Positions 1 to 6,950 of a stretch of DNA of 18,028 nucleotides are shown in pieces; position 1 is the first letter of the stretch, and every line of letters starts with the position of its first letter. The notes under the pieces were generated by a model that ran no database searches, was not told the origin of the DNA, and worked only from the letters and a program-made list of their open reading frames with translations. The translations under genes were made by a program, and so were the position numbers. The DNA is from UBA7672 sp038326205 (GTDB lineage: Bacteria > Pseudomonadota > Alphaproteobacteria > Caulobacterales > Hyphomonadaceae): assembly GCA_038326205.1 (NCBI GenBank), contig JBBQJV010000077.1:1-18028 (forward strand), read 5' to 3'.

Positions 1-108
1 GCTGCTGTGGCGCTAGCCAACAAGATCGCTCGCATCGCCTGGAAGATGATGGTGAGTGGCGAAAGTTACCGACCACCAGCCGCGTTGCCTGCTGCAGGGG
101 CGACTTAG
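1..108 (+). pseudogene. C-terminal end of an IS110/IS1111-family transposase (cut by window start)
   Basis: The first frame is open from base 1 to a TAG at 106-108 and encodes 35 residues. They include a VALANKIARIAWKMM-like segment followed by GESYR. This resembles the end of the Transposase_20 domain of IS110-family enzymes, where an ALANK-(x)-AR-I-W motif followed by a short E-x-YR tail is typical. The family uses a DEDD/serine recombinase mechanism guided by an element-encoded RNA. Only the tail is visible, so it cannot be said whether the full gene upstream is intact; 'pseudogene' here means partial in this window. Family recognition is from memory of the motif. Subgroup IS1111 is suggested by the long non-coding stretch after the stop. 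Confidence 0.7.
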
Positions 109-705
109 AGATCGGCCAGCGACGGTGCGCACGAAAAAGAAGGCGACCGTCCTGAGTTGATGCCAGAACTTGCAAGGAAAAATGCAGATGGTGCGATCGA
201 TCGATCCAACACGCGAGACACTCCGAAAACCTTCCTGGCGTCTAGAACGCCGCGGAACTGTTAGGAACTCGCGTCGCGGAACCCATCTTGGCCAGCGTTC
301 ATGTGTGACGCACCAAAAGGCCGAACATATGAACGCAAGCGATCTGATCAAAACGTTGCATACTCACCTTGCGAGCAGGGGGGTCGTCCACATAGGAAGG
401 TTCGGAGCGACTCGGCCGATCTTCACGCTGTGGCCGCGCGAATGGGATCGGGGTCGTGGCCGAAGGGGTGTGTCGGTGGCGATGGCCTCGTTGGTGGTGT
501 TTGACGTGGCGCCGTGCGTATCAGCTTGTTCTGCAAGCCAGCGCAGGTTGCGCCCCAGGCCTCAAGGCGAAAATATTGTTGGCTTACGTTGAGGCAGCGC
601 GCTGCAGCATTCTGGCGTGCTGCTATTGTCTTTCCTAAGCTGCCATCCGGGATCGCGATGCGGCACGGTAATGAGGTTCGGACGTGTACCCGAGGGAGAC
701 TACCG
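109..705. other. Gene-free stretch: probable IS110/IS1111 3' tail, then leader of the PqaA-like gene
   Basis: I see no convincing gene here. The small open frames lack ribosome sites and recognisable protein sequence. The first part, to roughly 330-400, is probably the 3' non-coding end of the IS110/IS1111 element, which in the IS1111 group carries the guide RNA. A purine-rich ATATG-containing segment near 320-335 and a GGGGGGTCGTCCAC run near 378-391 fit that idea, but the element's right end cannot be fixed by eye. The last 300 bases hold a perfect 12-bp palindrome (594-605) and an AT-rich spot (570-580). These may belong to the promoter region of the lipoprotein gene at 706. Confidence 0.45.
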
Positions 706-2271
706 ATGACCGGCTTCCGGAAGACCTTTGCATTCGCGGCGGCGCTCGCCCTACTGGCGGCGTGCGGCCCGGACAAGCCAGCGACGACGGTGGCGGCAAG
801 CCAGTCCGCGGCGCCGGACCTGACGGTGAAAGACGCGGAGAAGACCGCCCTCGACGCCTACATTGCGAAGCCTGAAAGCGTCTATGGCTGGCAGCTCAAC
901 TCCACGATTCCGGGCGAGGGCTATACTGCCTACGTGCTGGAGTTGACCTCGCAGACCTGGCGCAAACCAGAGGAAGTGGACCGGCCGGTGTGGAAACACT
1001 GGCTGACCATCGTCAAGCCAACGGTGGTGAAGTCGGACAAGGCCCTACTCTATATCGGCGGCGGCTCAAACATGGACCCGGCGCCGACAAAGGCGAACGA
1101 ACGCGACGTGCGGATCGCCCGGGAGACAGGATCAGTGGTGGCGAACCTCGGCATGGTGCCGAACCAGCCTCTTTACTTCTCCGACTCAAAGGATGTCGCG
1201 CGGGGGGAAGACGACCTCATTGCCTATTCGCGCGTGCAAAACTTCATCACCAAGGATTCGGAGTGGCTGGTGCGTTTGGCCATGGTGAAGTCCGGCATTA
1301 AGGCCATGGACGCGGTGACTGAATTCATGGCGAGCGACCAGGGCGGCAAATTGCCGGTCGAGCAGTTCGTCGTCACGGGCGGATCGAAACGAGGCTGGAC
1401 GACGTGGCTGGTGGGCGCCACGGACAACCGAGTGATCGGCATCATCCCGATGGTGATCGACGCCTTGAATAGCCAGGAAATTACCAAGCACCAGTTCGAG
1501 GCCTATGGCTACTTCGGGCCGTCGCTGGGCGACTATGTCCGGCACGGCCTCTTCCCGCACAAGATCGGGACGAGCGAATATGCCGACGCGCTGAAGATCG
1601 AGGACCCGTACAACTATCTCTCGCGCGCGCGGCTCACGATTCCGAAGTTTTTGATCAACGCGTCGGGCGACCAGTTCTTCCTGCCGGATAACTCACACTT
1701 CTACTGGGACAAGATCCAGGAAGAGAAACGCATCCGCTATGTCGAGAACTCCAAGCACAACTTAGCTGACACGGATGCCATGGACAGCCTGCTGGCGTTC
1801 TACAATGCGGTAATCACCGGTCAAAAGCGCCCGGAATATTCCTGGAGCAAGGCGGCGGACGGAACACTCACCATTACCACTCAGAGCGAGCCGAGCGATG
1901 TGAAGATGTGGCAGGCGCATTCCGACACGCGCGATTTTCGCGTCGAAAAGGTCGGAAAGATCTACACCTCAAGCGCATTGCAGCCGCAGGCGGACGGAAC
2001 CTATGTCGCCCACATTGACAAGCCAGCGAACGGTTTCACCGCCTACTTCGTCGAACTGACTTATCCGAGCGGGATCACTTCGGCGCCGTTCAAGTTCACC
2101 ACCGAGGTCAGCATTGTGCCGGACGTTCTGCCGTTTAAATGGGAAGCGGCGGCCGAGCAGTACAAGGACACGGCCAAAAACGCCGACAAGCCCGCCGAAC
2201 CGCGAGAGCCGAAGAGGCCTGAGCCGGCCCAACCCGCCTCGAAACCGCCCAAACCCGACGCGAAGGGATAG
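706..2271 (+). CDS. PhoPQ-activated pathogenicity-related (PqaA-like) lipoprotein, alpha/beta-hydrolase fold
   Basis: The 521-residue protein matches the PhoPQ_related family (PF10142). The key segment is TGGSKRGWTTW at residues 224-234 followed by a D-N-R-V-x-G-I-I-P-M-V-I-D stretch, a hallmark of that family. Ser227 in GGSKRG is the likely nucleophile, with Asp322 (SGDQFF) and His351 (SKHNL) placed as in alpha/beta hydrolases. The N-terminus is a lipoprotein signal: basic FRK, a hydrophobic run and lipobox LAAC with Cys20; Gly21 follows, so no inner-membrane retention Asp. The last 28 residues are Pro/Lys/Glu rich. ATG 706 is chosen over the upstream in-frame start at 514 because it has GAGGGAGA 6 bases upstream and gives a clean signal peptide. 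The substrate is unknown; the family name comes from Salmonella pqaA. It stands alone between two mobile-element remnants. Confidence 0.85.
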   Translation: MTGFRKTFAFAAALALLAACGPDKPATTVAASQSAAPDLTVKDAEKTALDAYIAKPESVYGWQLNSTIPGEGYTAYVLELTSQTWRKPEEVDRPVWKHWLTIVKPTVVKSDKALLYIGGGSNMDPAPTKANERDVRIARETGSVVANLGMVPNQPLYFSDSKDVARGEDDLIAYSRVQNFITKDSEWLVRLAMVKSGIKAMDAVTEFMASDQGGKLPVEQFVVTGGSKRGWTTWLVGATDNRVIGIIPMVIDALNSQEITKHQFEAYGYFGPSLGDYVRHGLFPHKIGTSEYADALKIEDPYNYLSRARLTIPKFLINASGDQFFLPDNSHFYWDKIQEEKRIRYVENSKHNLADTDAMDSLLAFYNAVITGQKRPEYSWSKAADGTLTITTQSEPSDVKMWQAHSDTRDFRVEKVGKIYTSSALQPQADGTYVAHIDKPANGFTAYFVELTYPSGITSAPFKFTTEVSIVPDVLPFKWEAAAEQYKDTAKNADKPAEPREPKRPEPAQPASKPPKPDAKG

Positions 2272-2374
2272 GTACGGCATATCACGTTTGAGCGCGCGTC
2301 CGGCGAACAGGTAGTCGAGCTGATTCCACAAGGGCGCCGCCCGAAGAGGACTGCATGGCGCGTAGCCGATGGTT

Positions 2375-2402
2375 TAATCCTGCCGCCCAGTTCGCAGGAT
2401 TA
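2375..2402. repeat. Perfect 9-bp inverted repeat (hairpin) beside the IS30 element
   Basis: TAATCCTGC at 2375-2383 and GCAGGATTA at 2394-2402 are perfect inverted copies around a 10-base loop. It lies about 100 bp downstream of the lipoprotein stop and about 18 bp outside the left end of the IS30 element. There is no T-run, so it is not a classical intrinsic terminator. It may end transcription of the lipoprotein gene, or be the symmetrical kind of sequence that IS30-family elements tend to target. Confidence 0.5.
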
Positions 2403-2419
2403 CGACAGACGCTTCTTGC

Positions 2420-3649
2420 GGTGGCCTCAACCGGTCGATGCAACACATTCGTTAAATCGCTCAGCCGGCGTCTGGTAGTCCAGCATTTTCCTGGGCCGCT
2501 CGTTGAGCTGTCTGGCTACCTTTTTCAACTCGGCCTGCGAGTGCCACGCTAGATCAAGGCCTTTGGGGAAGTACTGGCGCAGCAGGCGGTTGGTGTTTTC
2601 GTTCGAGCCGCGCTGCCAGGGGCTTTGCGGATCGCAGAAGTAGACGCCGATGTCGGTTTCCATACTGAACCGCTTGTGATCGGCTAGCTCTGGGCCTCGA
2701 TCCCAGGTCAGCGATTTGTAGAGCTCATCGGGCAGCTTTCGGGCTTGGCGGATCAGGGCACTGACCACGGTATGGGTGTCCCGGCTCCTGATCCTGGCGA
2801 GCATGACATAGCGCGAGTGTCGTTCAACCAGCGTTACGATGAAGCTCTGGTTCGAGCCCCACAGCAGGTCGCCCTCCCAGTGGCCAGGCACAGCCCGGTC
2901 TTCTACCGACGCGGGTCGCTCGCGGATCGACACGGTGCCTAAGATCGTACCGCTACTGCCCCTCTTTTTCGTCGCGTGGCGTGAGCGGCGCATGATGCGC
3001 TGAGACCGCAGATGCGCCATCAGCTCCTGCTTCAACACGCCCCGGGCCTGTACATAAAGGCTTCGATAGCTGGTTTCGTGCGACACGCGCCAAGCCTCGG
3101 TGTTTGGATAGACCCGCTTCAGCCAAACTGCGATCTGCTCGGGTGACCAGTTGAGCTCGAGCTTGCTCGCAACAGCCTGCCGCAGCTCACCATAGATCGC
3201 CAACCTGCACAGTTTTGGGCGAAGGGCACGCTTCCAAGCGCGCTTGTCCGCTGCCTCGGCTCAATAACGACCCGCTCCGCCATTGCGGCCGATCTCTCGG
3301 CTCACCGTCGAAGCCGAACGTCCCAGCAGCAGGGCTATCGAGCGGAGAGATCGGCCTTCCGCAATCCCGCGGGAAATCTCTTCTCGCTCCGCCAGGGACA
3401 ACGACCGCGCCTGGCGTCGCCGGGCGGGCGGACGGATGCCGCCGCTCGGCTTTATGTGCTCCCAGATGCTGGTGTGACCCTTGCCCAGCACCCGGCCAAT
3501 CGCGCTCAGGGCCTCGCCCTTCTTCCAACGCTCCCACAGCTCAGCGCTCTGAGCCGCCGTAAAGCCTGTCCTGCGGTACTTTCGTCTCATCGCCATCGCT
3601 TCACATCCTCATATCAAGGTACGTGTTGCGTTGTCCGATTGAACTGACC
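2420..3649 (-). mobile_element. IS30-family insertion sequence, about 1.23 kb
   Basis: One transposase reading frame on the minus strand fills the element. Imperfect terminal inverted repeats flank it. The left end runs inward from TCAACCGGTCGATGCAACAC at 2427. The right end read on the minus strand runs inward from TTCAATCGGACAACGCAACAC at about 3643. They align at about 19 of 26 positions, with GCAACAC identical, and resemble the IS30 end (a TCAATTGG...CAACGCAACA core). Adding the usual 6-7 outer bases gives a shared GGT at both tips and boundaries near 2420 and 3649. A GC dinucleotide on each side (2418-2419, 3650-3651) could be the 2-bp target duplication, but two bases are weak evidence. 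The transposase stop codon lies inside the left repeat. Confidence 0.8.
2427..3596 (-). pseudogene. IS30-family transposase broken by an in-frame TGA
   Basis: Read from ATG at 3596, this is a single frame of 389 codons interrupted only by TGA at 3263-3261 (codon 112). No frameshift is needed. The residues on both sides continue the family sequence without a gap: SREIGRNGGAGRY, stop, AEAADKRAWKRAL. The stop probably replaces an Arg codon (CGA to TGA). Part 1 holds the N-terminal helix-turn-helix (about residues 55-105, RSLRSIALLLGRSASTVSREI). Part 2 holds an intact DDE core: Asp243 (GHWEGDLLWG), Asp299 (TWDRGPE) and Glu333 (RGSNENTNR), joined numbering. The catalytic part could in theory restart at TTG 3203 but would lack the DNA-binding domain. 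The element is probably inactive unless the stop is read through. Confidence 0.88.
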
Positions 3650-4050
3650 GCGAGGAGCTGCCGGCGGGCCGCTTTCTTGCGAACGAATGGAAAGCGGCGG
3701 TTTGCGGTCATGCGCGCGTGCAATCTGAGCTCGTGACTGCGCGCCTGTGCATCCAGATCAAGCCCCAGCCTGTGCTTGGTGCAGTACGCCAGCGCCTTGC
3801 GGAACTTTAGGTCAGCGGTTCCAAATTGCGCCCTCGGCGCTTCCATTGCCTTGGTTCGCTGGCGACACCGCGCTTTCGTCGGGATCCATCTTGGGCTGAT
3901 TTCAACGCCGGGCTGCAAGTGCCAGTGAGCCGAACGACGACCTACCCGCAATCACGATCGAAAGAGCAGAGTTGTTACCCAAACCGTTACCCAGACCGTC
4001 GTGTCGAGGTCGTTGGTAAGTGTGGTGCCGGCCTAACTATTTGAAAAGAC
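3650..4050. other. Gene-free 400-bp stretch between IS30 and the tRNA-His 3' end
   Basis: No frame here looks like a real gene. A minus-strand frame (3601-3951) runs into the IS30 end, has no ribosome site and is unusually rich in Arg, Lys and His. A plus-strand frame (3826-4044) is equally unconvincing. Two spaced copies of GTTACCCA occur at 3973-3980 and 3985-3992 (AGTTGTTACCCAAACCGTTACCCAGAC). Lying just beyond a tRNA 3' end, this could be eroded element DNA, but no integrase is recognisable. Confidence 0.5.
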
Positions 4051-4127
4051 TGGTACCAGCTGCTGGTCTCGAACCAGCGACCTCTAGATCCACAATCTAG
4101 CGCTCCAACCAACTGAGCTAAGCCGGC
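4051..4127 (-). tRNA. tRNA-His (GTG), alphaproteobacterial type without G-1
   Basis: On the minus strand the sequence folds as a complete 77-nt cloverleaf including an encoded CCA. It has a 7-bp acceptor stem (GCCGGCT / AGCTGGT), a D arm GCTC/GAGC, an anticodon stem CTAGA/TCTAG with loop TTGTGGA, and a T arm GCTGG-TTCGAGA-CCAGC. The anticodon GTG (4093-4091) reads histidine codons. The base before position 1 is T (4128), so no G-1 is encoded; position 73 is A and the first pair is G1:U72. Most bacteria have G-1:C73, and this altered set is known from alphaproteobacteria, whose HisRS has changed to match. It lies 134 bp downstream of the AsmA-family gene on the same strand. Confidence 0.96.
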
Positions 4128-4215
4128 ATCCAGGCAGCGCCCACGGGCGCGCGAGGAGGCGTCTTACCTTCTGACCTGCTGGTTCGCAAGCGTGAGATTC
4201 TCCTGTCGCAGCTTG

Positions 4216-4250
4216 CCCCGGCATTGGGATAAACCAATGGAATTCCGGGG
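4216..4250 (-). terminator. Stem-loop 11 bp after the AsmA-family stop
   Basis: CCCCGG (4216-4221) pairs with CCGGGG (4245-4250), and an inner ATTGG (4223-4227) pairs with CCAAT (4234-4238) around a 6-base loop. The two stems are separated by 1 base on one side and 6 on the other. On the minus strand it follows the AsmA-family stop codon by 11 bases, the place for a terminator. No T-run follows it, so termination is a guess from position and stability; it could instead protect the mRNA 3' end. Confidence 0.4.
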
Positions 4251-4261
4251 GTTGGGCAGTC

Positions 4262-6823
4262 TTAATTGCCGCCGAAAAGGCCTCTCAACTTTTTCTCAGC
4301 TTCCGCTTTCAGCCTATCCTCGACCGACATTGGCCTTTCGGCTGGCGGCGGCGGGGCTGCGTCGGAGGAATCTGCAGGCTGCGCTGGAGTTGCTGGCGCC
4401 TCGCTCGATGCGGGGGAGTCCGCCGGCGCTGGTGTTGCGGCGGGCTTGCTGGTGCCGCCTAGGCCGAGTTTGACACGGAGATTGTCGCCGAGGCTCTTGA
4501 GTTCGTCCTGGATTTCGGACTGAACCTTGGCCTTGGCGCCGGCCGTTGCCTTGTCGGCAAGCCAACCCCAGTCGGGCGCGAACTGCACGCCGCCCCAGTT
4601 GCCCGAGAGCTTCATGGGAAGGCCGTAACCATTGAGGCCGGCTTTCTTGTCGGCAAAGATTGGGAAGAGACTGAGAGAAAGCTCTTGGCGCCCGATATCG
4701 AGGGCGCCGCCTGCGTCGATGGTCATCGAGCCTGCGTCGATCTTCATGCCCGTCAGAACAGCAACGCCGTCCTTCATGGCAAAACCGGCGTTCAGCGCAT
4801 TGAAACTGGTTTGTGCGGTGGCAGAGAAAGCCGAGGTCGAGAACTTTTTGGTCGAGAGCGCGGTCGAGGCCGCAGCGCCAAGCTCTGTGAGGTTCACACC
4901 CTTGAGCACGCTATCGTCGAAGGCGAACTGCCCCTGACCCACGAGCGAACTCATCAGCGTCTGCAGGGTACCGCCCGAACCGGCGATGTCGATGTCGAGG
5001 CCGCCAATGCCTTCCAGCATGTTGAAGCCTGCAGAAGCGGAGAGCAGATCCTTCACAGCCAGCTTGTCCATCTTGGCCTTGAGCTCAATGGCGGGCTTGG
5101 CGCTGCTGCCATCGGCGACGATGCGGGCGCTTCCCGTACCGCTGAACAGCGAGGTCTGCTTCAGGTCGGCGACCAGTCGCCCATTGGTGAGCGTGACCGC
5201 GATGTTCGACGGGCCAAACGTGAATTTGTCATAGCGCACGCCAGCCGCCTTCAGCGTGAGTACGGCGTCGGCGAGCTTGAGCGGTGACAGGTCGATGGGC
5301 GTTGAACCCCAACCCGGGGTCGAGGCGGCAGGCTTGCCGGTCGGCGCCCCGGATGCGGAGGCATAGGGGGTAATGTCCATGAAGCTGGTGGATAGCATAC
5401 CCGTTAGGCGCGGCTTGGCGCCGAGGTTGAGTGCTGCTTCGCCCGTGCCTGTTATGTCGTCAAACTTCACCGTGGCGCCCTTCAGCATCACGTCTGTAGC
5501 GTTGCCGGATGTCTTTCCGGTAAGAGAGAACGCTTTGTAGATGTCGCCCGGCGGCAAAGCCGCGCCGGCAGCCGAAGCGAGCTTGCGCAGATCGGGCGCA
5601 GCGATGGTGACGTTGCCGCTATAGGTCAGGCTGTCCTTGAGGTGGGCGGAGCCGGTGAAGAGCAGGTTCAAGAGCCCGCTGGTGTGGGAGAAGTTCACGT
5701 TGGTGAACTGCAGGTCTTCCGGGCTGCCGGAGATTTTTGCGGCGACCGTGGCTTTGCCTAGAGCGGATTCTGCGGGGGCGGTGACGTTCATCGCCTTTGC
5801 AAGCTCGGCAAGCTTCGGCGCTTCGGCGCTTGCTTCGAGTTGCAGGGTGATGCCTTTGGCGATGCGCGTCTCGCCTTTCAGGTCTGCGTTGAGCAGCGCG
5901 CTTTCGTGTCGGGCCGAAGCGACCTTGATCGTGATGTCGTCGAACGAGCCATAGGCCTGTCCTGAGAGCGTGACTTTGCCGAGCACGGCGGTGGCGGCTT
6001 CGGGAAGGGGGGTCTTGAATGCCTCGCCCAGTTTTGCGATCTCCGGGATCTCCCCTGTCATCGCGAAATCGAATGTCGGTTTGTCGCCGAGGCCGAGCTT
6101 GCCCTTCAATTCGGTGCGGATCAGGTCGGTCAGCAGCTTGATTTCGACGGGTGATGCGATGCCGTCCATCATGGCCTTGGGGTTTTCGAGTTTCGACTCG
6201 ATGTGGAATTTGAGATTATTGGCAAGACCGTCGGCTTTGAATGACAGCGGCTTGTCGAGCGCCTGCATGTCGGCTGAAAAATTGAGGTCGCTGAGTGTCT
6301 GGATCTTCTTCTCTTTGCGATCATCGAAGGAGACATGGCCCTTTTCGATGCGGACATCGCGCAAGGACGCGCCCATCGATCCGCTCTGGGCGGGCGTGCC
6401 GGGTTCGGATGGCGGACTGGCGGCGGGCGTGAACGTCCAGTTGTTGGTTCCGTCCTCACGGCTGACCAGCGTGATTGTTGGTTCGACGAGGACGAATTCC
6501 TCGACCTCTACATTGCCGAACAGAAGCGGCCACAGGCTGACAGCGGCGCGCAGCTCCTTCATGGAGGCGAAATTGGGCTGATCGAAGCCGTCGGGGTTGG
6601 CGACAGTGGAAGCGCCGGCCCTCGCTTCGATGCGGGGGAAGACGCCCATGCTGATGTTGCCGGTGACGGTCACTTTGCGCCCGAGCGCCTGGGCGCCGAC
6701 TTCCTCGATCTTGGCCCGATAGACTTCCTGCGGAATAAGGTTCGGGACTACGAGCACGGCCGCGACCAGCAGAAGAAGCAGGGCGCCGACGACCCCACCA
6801 CCGATCAGCCAGTATTTACGCAT
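4262..6823 (-). CDS. AsmA-family envelope protein
   Basis: The 853-residue protein starts with a short cytoplasmic MRKYW, one transmembrane helix (about residues 7-29) and then the N-terminal AsmA signature: PNLIPQEVYRAKIEEVGAQ, GRKVTVTGNISMGVFPRIEA, and the ...LWPLLFGNVEVEEFVLVEPTITL segment. Later blocks such as GAKPRLTGMLSTSFMDITPY and the GIGGLDIDIAGSGGTLQTLM region (about 400-720) are also typical. Known family members sit in the inner membrane with a long periplasmic beta-rich part and are linked to phospholipid transport and outer-membrane assembly. The C-terminus is a Pro/Ala/Ser-rich linker (about 790-830) followed by a charged helix, RLKAEAEKKLRGLFGGN. Start 6823 has CCGGAGG 6 bases upstream. 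It is transcribed away from cysD, with its own promoter likely in the 127-bp gap. Confidence 0.88.
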   Translation of the reverse strand: MRKYWLIGGGVVGALLLLLVAAVLVVPNLIPQEVYRAKIEEVGAQALGRKVTVTGNISMGVFPRIEARAGASTVANPDGFDQPNFASMKELRAAVSLWPLLFGNVEVEEFVLVEPTITLVSREDGTNNWTFTPAASPPSEPGTPAQSGSMGASLRDVRIEKGHVSFDDRKEKKIQTLSDLNFSADMQALDKPLSFKADGLANNLKFHIESKLENPKAMMDGIASPVEIKLLTDLIRTELKGKLGLGDKPTFDFAMTGEIPEIAKLGEAFKTPLPEAATAVLGKVTLSGQAYGSFDDITIKVASARHESALLNADLKGETRIAKGITLQLEASAEAPKLAELAKAMNVTAPAESALGKATVAAKISGSPEDLQFTNVNFSHTSGLLNLLFTGSAHLKDSLTYSGNVTIAAPDLRKLASAAGAALPPGDIYKAFSLTGKTSGNATDVMLKGATVKFDDITGTGEAALNLGAKPRLTGMLSTSFMDITPYASASGAPTGKPAASTPGWGSTPIDLSPLKLADAVLTLKAAGVRYDKFTFGPSNIAVTLTNGRLVADLKQTSLFSGTGSARIVADGSSAKPAIELKAKMDKLAVKDLLSASAGFNMLEGIGGLDIDIAGSGGTLQTLMSSLVGQGQFAFDDSVLKGVNLTELGAAASTALSTKKFSTSAFSATAQTSFNALNAGFAMKDGVAVLTGMKIDAGSMTIDAGGALDIGRQELSLSLFPIFADKKAGLNGYGLPMKLSGNWGGVQFAPDWGWLADKATAGAKAKVQSEIQDELKSLGDNLRVKLGLGGTSKPAATPAPADSPASSEAPATPAQPADSSDAAPPPPAERPMSVEDRLKAEAEKKLRGLFGGN

Positions 6824-6847
6824 GGAAGCCTCCGGACCAGTCCTGCA

Positions 6848-6876
6848 ATAAGAACAGGGGTGTAGTTGGGCGCCAA
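6848..6876 (-). promoter_or_regulatory. Possible sigma-70-like promoter for the AsmA-family gene
   Basis: On the minus strand, TTGGCG (6876-6871) and TCTTAT (6853-6848) are separated by exactly 17 bases. Each matches the -35/-10 consensus at four of six positions. Transcription would begin near 6841, giving a leader of about 18 bases containing the ribosome site. A short GTTGG/CCAAC inverted repeat overlaps the -35 box. Predicted by eye only. Confidence 0.35.
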
Positions 6877-6950
6877 CAAGGCCGCTACCGTTAAGGCAGG
6901 ATAGGGTCTGTGTTCAGCCGCGGTGCTTTACCGGTCAGACCCAAGCCCGT

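Noticed and set aside
170..592. 140-codon plus-strand frame between the IS tail and the lipoprotein gene
   Set aside because: Arg-rich, no ribosome site, no motif; lies largely in the probable non-coding tail of the IS element.
594..605. 12-bp perfect palindrome upstream of the PqaA-like gene as an operator
   Set aside because: It is a pure GC-type alternation (GCAGCGCGCTGC) that arises easily here, and no promoter elements could be placed around it.
514..705. Upstream extension of the PqaA-like protein
   Set aside because: The extension hides the lipoprotein signal and has no ribosome site, while ATG 706 has GAGGGAGA at good spacing.
3601..3951. Minus-strand 116-codon frame beside tRNA-His as a possible integrase or excisionase remnant
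   Set aside because: It crosses the IS30 right end, has no recognisable motif (no R-H-R-Y set) and no ribosome site; probably chance in GC-rich DNA.
3973..3992. Two close GTTACCCA copies near the tRNA as an att-type or CRISPR-like repeat
   Set aside because: Only two short copies with a 4-base gap; no further units, no match to the tRNA 3' end.
4137..4150. GCGCCC/GGGCGC hairpin just upstream of tRNA-His
   Set aside because: Loop would be only 2-4 bases and there is no T-run; more likely GC-rich chance than a regulatory stem.
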